DNA of 64,000 nt. Origin: Flammeovirga sp. SJP92. Lineage in GTDB: Bacteria; Bacteroidota; Bacteroidia; Cytophagales; Flammeovirgaceae. Location of the stretch: NCBI RefSeq assembly GCF_001583495.1, contig NZ_LQAQ01000091.1:103599-167598 (forward strand). The letters are read 5' to 3'. Both the position numbers and the translations under genes were made by a program. Below the pieces are notes generated by a model. That model ran no database searches. It was not told the DNA's origin and saw only the letters and a list, made by a program, of their open reading frames with translations. Shown here piece by piece: positions 60,391-64,000 of this stretch; within the stretch, counting starts at the first letter, position 1, and each line of letters starts with the position of its first letter.

Positions 60391-62736
60391 ATGATGAAAA
60401 AAAATATTTGCTCTATGCTTTTCTTGCTTTTCGCAACAACTGTCTTTTCACAAGAACTGAAGCAAGTAATCAGAGGTCAGATTGTTGATGCCACTTCTAA
60501 AGCTCCCCTACCATTTGCTACCATAATTGTTACTTCCTTGGAAACTCCTCTAGGCACTGTTGCGGATGACCAAGGCAATTTTAGATTAGAAGGCATTCCA
60601 GTTGGTCGACAAAATTTAAAAGTAACTTTGGTAGGATATGAACCTGCAATGGTCAATAATTTAATGCTGAATTCTGCGAAGGAATTAGTTCTAACCATTC
60701 CTCTTAAAGAAAGTACTACTCAGATGGAAGAAGTAGTGATTCGGGCTTCAGAAGGAAATGGTAAAACATTAAATGAAATGGTCAGTGTGAGTGGACAGTC
60801 TTTTACGGTGGAACAAACAGAAAGGTTAGCTGTCTTTGATGACCCTGCGAGAGTTGTAGCTTCTTTTGCCGGGGTGACTACAGGTAACCTAGATGATAAT
60901 GGTGTGGTGATTAGAGGAAATGCTCCCAAAGGTGTTTTATGGAGATTAGAAGGTGTAGAAATTCCCAACCCCAACCATTTTGGTGGTCTTGGTTCCTTTG
61001 GTGGCGGAGCAATATCTGCACTAAGCGGTCTGATGTTAGGTGATTCTGATTTCTTAACAGGCGCTTTCCCTGCCGAATATGGAAATGCGATGTCAGGCGT
61101 TTTTGATATGCAGTTTAGAAATGGGAACAATGAAACTTCTGAACATGCCGTTCAATTAGGAACATTAGGATTGGATATCTCTTCTGAAGGTCCTTTTTCA
61201 AAAAATAGTAATGCGTCTTATCTCTTTAATTATAGATATTCAACGCTCGCACTAATAAAGCCTATTCTTCCTGAAGATAATGGTATTCCAACCTATCAAG
61301 ATTTAAGTTTTAAAATTAATGTCCCCACAAAAAAAGCAGGTGTATTTTCTATTTGGGGCTTAGGCTTATTAGATGGTATTGATTCAAAAGCCAATAAAGA
61401 CACCACCGAATGGGTTTCTGAATACGATAGTTATTCTGATCTAGGTACATTCAGAACTGGAATTTTGGGTTTAACGCATAATTATTCCTTTAGCAATAAA
61501 ACCTTCTTAAAAACATCTGTTGTGGCTTCACAGGAGTATAAAAGATACGAAGAAGAGCGATATGATTTCCTTTTAGATACCTACCCGACTGCTGATCTGA
61601 GTATTAAAAATAATAAGTGGACAGCCTCAACGGTATTGCAACATAAATTTAATGCTTCTCATTTTAATCGAACGGGAGTAATTGTCAATCAATTGCATTA
61701 CAATTCTAAATTAGCTTTCTCTCCCGAATTTAAAGATCCTTTGTATACCTATTTAGATGAACAAAGTACCATTAATACTTATCAGTTTTTTACACAGTCA
61801 CAGTTTGATTTAACCTCTCACTTAAAATTAAATGTAGGTATTCATAGTCAATATGTAAATTTCAACGAAGAGTTGACATTTGAACCAAGAGCAAGCCTAT
61901 CCTATCAAATCTCTCCCAACAGGTCCATCGGATTTGCTTATGGTAAACATTCCAAACTAGAGCCTTTGCCATTGTATTTTAGTGAAATTGAAGAAAATGG
62001 TGTAGTAACTCAACCAAATACTTCCTTACCACTATCTAAATCTCATCATTATGTTTTTTCATATGATTGGAATATTAATGACAAAATTACACTTAGTATC
62101 GAACCCTACTACCAACTCCTCTATGACGTCCCTGTAATTCCAGATAGTTCTTACTCGGCCATTAATATTGATGCTCAATGGCTGTATGAAGATAAAATGG
62201 AAGGAACTGGAACAGGTGAAAACATGGGAATAGACATCACTTTATCAAGAAGTTTAGATCAAGGCTTTTACTATATGTTTACCGGTTCTGTCTTTGATTC
62301 AAAATACAAGGGAGGTGATGGTATTGAACGTAATACTAGATTCAATAGAGGATTTGTGATCAATGCAATTTATGGCAAAGAATGGGTCGTTGGAAAATCA
62401 AAAAACAAAGTGTTAGGCCTTAGCGGTCGTTTGAATCTTCTTGGTGGAAAATATACCACTCCTATAGATACTGAGGAAAGTATGGATCAAAAAGAAACCA
62501 TCTATGATGAATCAAAAATTTATACGGAGAAACAAGATCCATCTTACCGTTTAGATATTTCGTTCTATTGGAAAATTAATAAAAGAAGACATACGGGCAC
62601 ATGGAAATTACAGCTATTAAATGCCCTTGGCAGTAAGGATGATTATGGTTATTTATACAACTATCAAACTCAAAACCTTGAGAAAGCTGATGCACAAATT
62701 GTCATTCCTTCATTAGCTTATAAAATAGAATTTTAA
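60391..62736 (+). CDS. TonB-dependent receptor with carboxypeptidase-like regulatory domain
   Basis: A 781-aa outer-membrane receptor. Signal peptide (MMKKNICSMLFLLFATTVFSQ); residues about 25-105 form a CarboxypepD_reg-like beta-sandwich (IRGQIVDATSKAPLPFATI, GNFRLEGIPVGRQNLKVTLVGYEP). A plug domain follows, with EEVVIRAS, VVIRGNAPKGVLWRLEGVEIPNPNHFG and FPAEYGNAMSGVFDMQFRNG. A barrel with aromatic-rich strands ends in PSLAYKIEF, with the terminal Phe needed for Bam insertion. This non-SusC subgroup lacks the SusC DGVP motif, having EGVEIPNPN. No SusD or regulator adjoins. The substrate is unknown. Confidence 0.92.
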   Translation: MMKKNICSMLFLLFATTVFSQELKQVIRGQIVDATSKAPLPFATIIVTSLETPLGTVADDQGNFRLEGIPVGRQNLKVTLVGYEPAMVNNLMLNSAKELVLTIPLKESTTQMEEVVIRASEGNGKTLNEMVSVSGQSFTVEQTERLAVFDDPARVVASFAGVTTGNLDDNGVVIRGNAPKGVLWRLEGVEIPNPNHFGGLGSFGGGAISALSGLMLGDSDFLTGAFPAEYGNAMSGVFDMQFRNGNNETSEHAVQLGTLGLDISSEGPFSKNSNASYLFNYRYSTLALIKPILPEDNGIPTYQDLSFKINVPTKKAGVFSIWGLGLLDGIDSKANKDTTEWVSEYDSYSDLGTFRTGILGLTHNYSFSNKTFLKTSVVASQEYKRYEEERYDFLLDTYPTADLSIKNNKWTASTVLQHKFNASHFNRTGVIVNQLHYNSKLAFSPEFKDPLYTYLDEQSTINTYQFFTQSQFDLTSHLKLNVGIHSQYVNFNEELTFEPRASLSYQISPNRSIGFAYGKHSKLEPLPLYFSEIEENGVVTQPNTSLPLSKSHHYVFSYDWNINDKITLSIEPYYQLLYDVPVIPDSSYSAINIDAQWLYEDKMEGTGTGENMGIDITLSRSLDQGFYYMFTGSVFDSKYKGGDGIERNTRFNRGFVINAIYGKEWVVGKSKNKVLGLSGRLNLLGGKYTTPIDTEESMDQKETIYDESKIYTEKQDPSYRLDISFYWKINKRRHTGTWKLQLLNALGSKDDYGYLYNYQTQNLEKADAQIVIPSLAYKIEF

Positions 62737-62743
62737 TTTTTTG

Positions 62744-62872
62744 CTCTGGTGGATTGTGAGATGTGAGGCATTTTGTCTTTACAGAATTAGTAATAATTAT
62801 TGCTTTAGTGAATAATTGAAAGGTTATAACTCTGTAGGGCCACAATGCATTATAGCTCACGATCCACTAGAA
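62744..62872. repeat. Long imperfect inverted repeat after the TonB receptor gene
   Basis: Arms at 62744-62785 and 62831-62872 (42 bp each) align without gaps at 31 of 42 positions around a 45-nt loop. Six of the 11 differences become G-U pairs in the plus-strand RNA. The best blocks are GTGGATTGTGAG/CTCACGATCCAC and TACAGA/TCTGTA. It may be a structured RNA, a large terminator or a decayed palindromic element. Confidence 0.65.
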
Positions 62873-62946
62873 GTTATCGATAATAATTAAATCTACCCAT
62901 TGGTACAAGTACTAATCGGAAGTCGAGAGATTTCCCAATCATTCAA

Positions 62947-63825
62947 CTATTTCTTAGCCAATGCTTCTATTTCTTGGAGTGTTAAACCTGTGCCTTTTGC
63001 TACTTGTTCTATAGATAATCCCATTTGAAGGAAGTTTTTAGCAGTTTCAAACGCTTTTTCTTTCTTACCTATCTCTCTTTCTTTAATAATAGCCTCCATC
63101 TCCAAAGTACGCTCTCTGCTTGCTTCATCCATAAGATTTATAATATGATTCTTATAGCTTACCTGTTCAGATTTAGACATTTTATCTACTTTTAAAATTT
63201 CTTTGGCTTGTTCTAACCCTTTCGCTTTAAAGTCATCTTTGATTTCATTGTTTTTGAAGTAGTAGATCCATTCATCTAGCGTATTTCTGGCTACATCATC
63301 AAATTGATTTACTTTGATGATGTAATATTCAGGAAATAAATCAGAAGGAGTTTTATCTTCACCTAAAAATACTTTCTGTTTACCTGATAGGTCTAATTTA
63401 TCATTCTGATGAATGCCCTCAAAATTAGTTTTACCATGATAAACATAATCGGCTCCTTGACCCAAATCAAAATATACAATATTCACAGAATAAACCTTCT
63501 TGACATGTTGGTAAGATTCTCCTAATGAAATATACTCCGTTAGTACTTTTGAGGTACCGTAAAGCATACGTTGAAAGTAATTGTATTCTAGTTGATTCTG
63601 CACTTCAATAATAACGTATTCTCCTTTTTGGTTTTTCACCAGAATATCAACACGATTGAATTTATCGGAAGCCGTTTCTTGATTTCCTTCACTTTCTAAA
63701 ATACTATCTATCGTAAGGTCCTCCTGCATCAATTCAGAAAGAAACCCTTCTAAAATTACATAATCCGCCTTATTTCTTAAGAGGCGTTTTATCGCCCAAT
63801 CAAAACGTATTAAATCATTTTTCAT
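62947..63825 (-). CDS. Rpn-family recombination-promoting nuclease / putative PD-(D/E)XK transposase
   Basis: A 292-aa protein of the Rpn/YhgA-like family (PDDEXK nuclease superfamily). The opening IRFDWAIKRLLRNKADYVILEGFLSELM is diagnostic. The nuclease core is NRVDILVKNQKGEYVIIEVQNQ, supplying the Asp and the ExQ catalytic pair. DVARNTLDEWIYYFKN is a further family motif. The C-terminus is helical and ends in LQMGLSIEQVAKGTGLTLQEIEALAKK, a short helix-turn motif often present once or repeated in this family. These proteins promote RecA-independent recombination in Escherichia coli and are often multicopy and mobile. Confidence 0.93.
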   Translation of the reverse strand: MKNDLIRFDWAIKRLLRNKADYVILEGFLSELMQEDLTIDSILESEGNQETASDKFNRVDILVKNQKGEYVIIEVQNQLEYNYFQRMLYGTSKVLTEYISLGESYQHVKKVYSVNIVYFDLGQGADYVYHGKTNFEGIHQNDKLDLSGKQKVFLGEDKTPSDLFPEYYIIKVNQFDDVARNTLDEWIYYFKNNEIKDDFKAKGLEQAKEILKVDKMSKSEQVSYKNHIINLMDEASRERTLEMEAIIKEREIGKKEKAFETAKNFLQMGLSIEQVAKGTGLTLQEIEALAKK

Positions 63826-63954
63826 AATAGTATCTTATTTTTTTGTAAAGGAAATAATAGTGTTTTCATGGGTAAAGTTAAGAAGAAAATTATTTTTAAT
63901 GCTTGTTGAAAAAATATTATTTTAAGGAAAATAGAGGAAGTATTTTTAATATAA

Positions 63955-63986
63955 CAAGCCAATCTACGTGAGGGTAGTTTGGCTTG
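63955..63986. other. Hairpin at the right edge
   Basis: CAAGCCAA-t-CTAC (63955-63967) pairs with GTAG-t-TTGGCTTG (63974-63986) with a single T-T mismatch and a 6-nt loop. No long T run follows directly on either strand, but it may be the terminator of a gene beyond the window. Confidence 0.55.
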
Positions 63987-64000
63987 ATTTGTTGTTATGA

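Noticed and set aside
60720..61130. 136-codon open frame antisense to the TonB receptor gene
   Set aside because: It lies wholly within the conserved plug-coding region and shows no recognisable protein features.
1..64000. CRISPR arrays, tRNA or rRNA genes, prophage or integrase genes
   Set aside because: No regularly spaced repeats, no cloverleaf-like segments or rRNA blocks, and no integrase, capsid or IS-type DDE transposase genes were seen on reading both strands.

Overview
The window is a low-GC (roughly one third G+C by eye) chromosomal segment from a Bacteroidota bacterium, most likely of the order Cytophagales and perhaps close to Flammeovirga. The evidence is a SusC-type TonB receptor, the gliding-motility gene gldG, a type IX secretion C-terminal sorting domain, BNR/sortilin-like secreted proteins, a CusA-TolC fusion, TANNTTTG-like -7 promoter boxes and the near absence of Shine-Dalgarno sequences. 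The genus is an inference. I saw no rRNA, tRNA, CRISPR array, prophage or complete insertion sequence. About 50 genes are called, most of them housekeeping genes in short operons separated by clear hairpin terminators.

Layout. 1-5.7 kb: the 5' part of a susC-like gene and an L-domain-like lipoprotein gene (minus strand) face a membrane-anchored AraC-type regulator gene; the region between carries repeated operator-like motifs. Then come scpB and a DksA/TraR-like gene. 5.8-10.7 kb: an unknown membrane protein, lptB, a GH3-superfamily gene coupled to purU, and greA. 10.8-18.5 kb: an isolated nuoI-nuoJ pair and a heavy-metal RND efflux operon whose pump gene is fused to its outer-membrane channel. 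18.6-28 kb: small hypotheticals, a Crp/Fnr regulator, an Ate1-like transferase, lpxK, sucC, topA and gltA. 28-34.7 kb: a FadL-like porin, a secreted BNR-repeat protein, and DUF983, ftsE, a 67-aa gene and fsa. 34.8-42.2 kb: hemG/hemY-type oxidase, mdh, murF, a DegT aminotransferase and a pdxA-secreted protein-fur operon. 42.6-54.4 kb: a giant T9SS-exported BNR protein, rsmA, dprA, a glycerate kinase and two tandem paralogous M1 metallopeptidases. 54.4-64 kb: a zinc-ribbon membrane protein, gldG, cca, hemE, a repeat-rich gene-poor stretch with a broken small gene, a TonB-dependent receptor, and an Rpn-family nuclease gene beside a long inverted repeat.

How the genes work together. Several serve the envelope: LPS export (lptB), lipid A (lpxK), peptidoglycan (murF), outer-membrane transport (SusC, FadL-like, TonB receptor), surface/secreted BNR proteins and peptidases, and gliding (gldG). 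Others serve central metabolism (sucC, gltA, mdh, nuoIJ, fsa, glycerate kinase, purU), haem synthesis (hemE, hemG) and metal homeostasis (fur, Cus-like efflux). No complete new multi-gene system stands out. The best leads are the lipoprotein/SusC/membrane-AraC locus with repeated operator-like sites; a 42-bp wobble-rich inverted repeat beside the Rpn gene; a cluster of related hairpins and a UGA-interrupted small gene downstream of hemE; the tandem M1 peptidases whose mature N-termini are invariant; and isolated members of normally paired systems (nuoIJ without nuoK, ftsE without ftsX, gldG without gldF).
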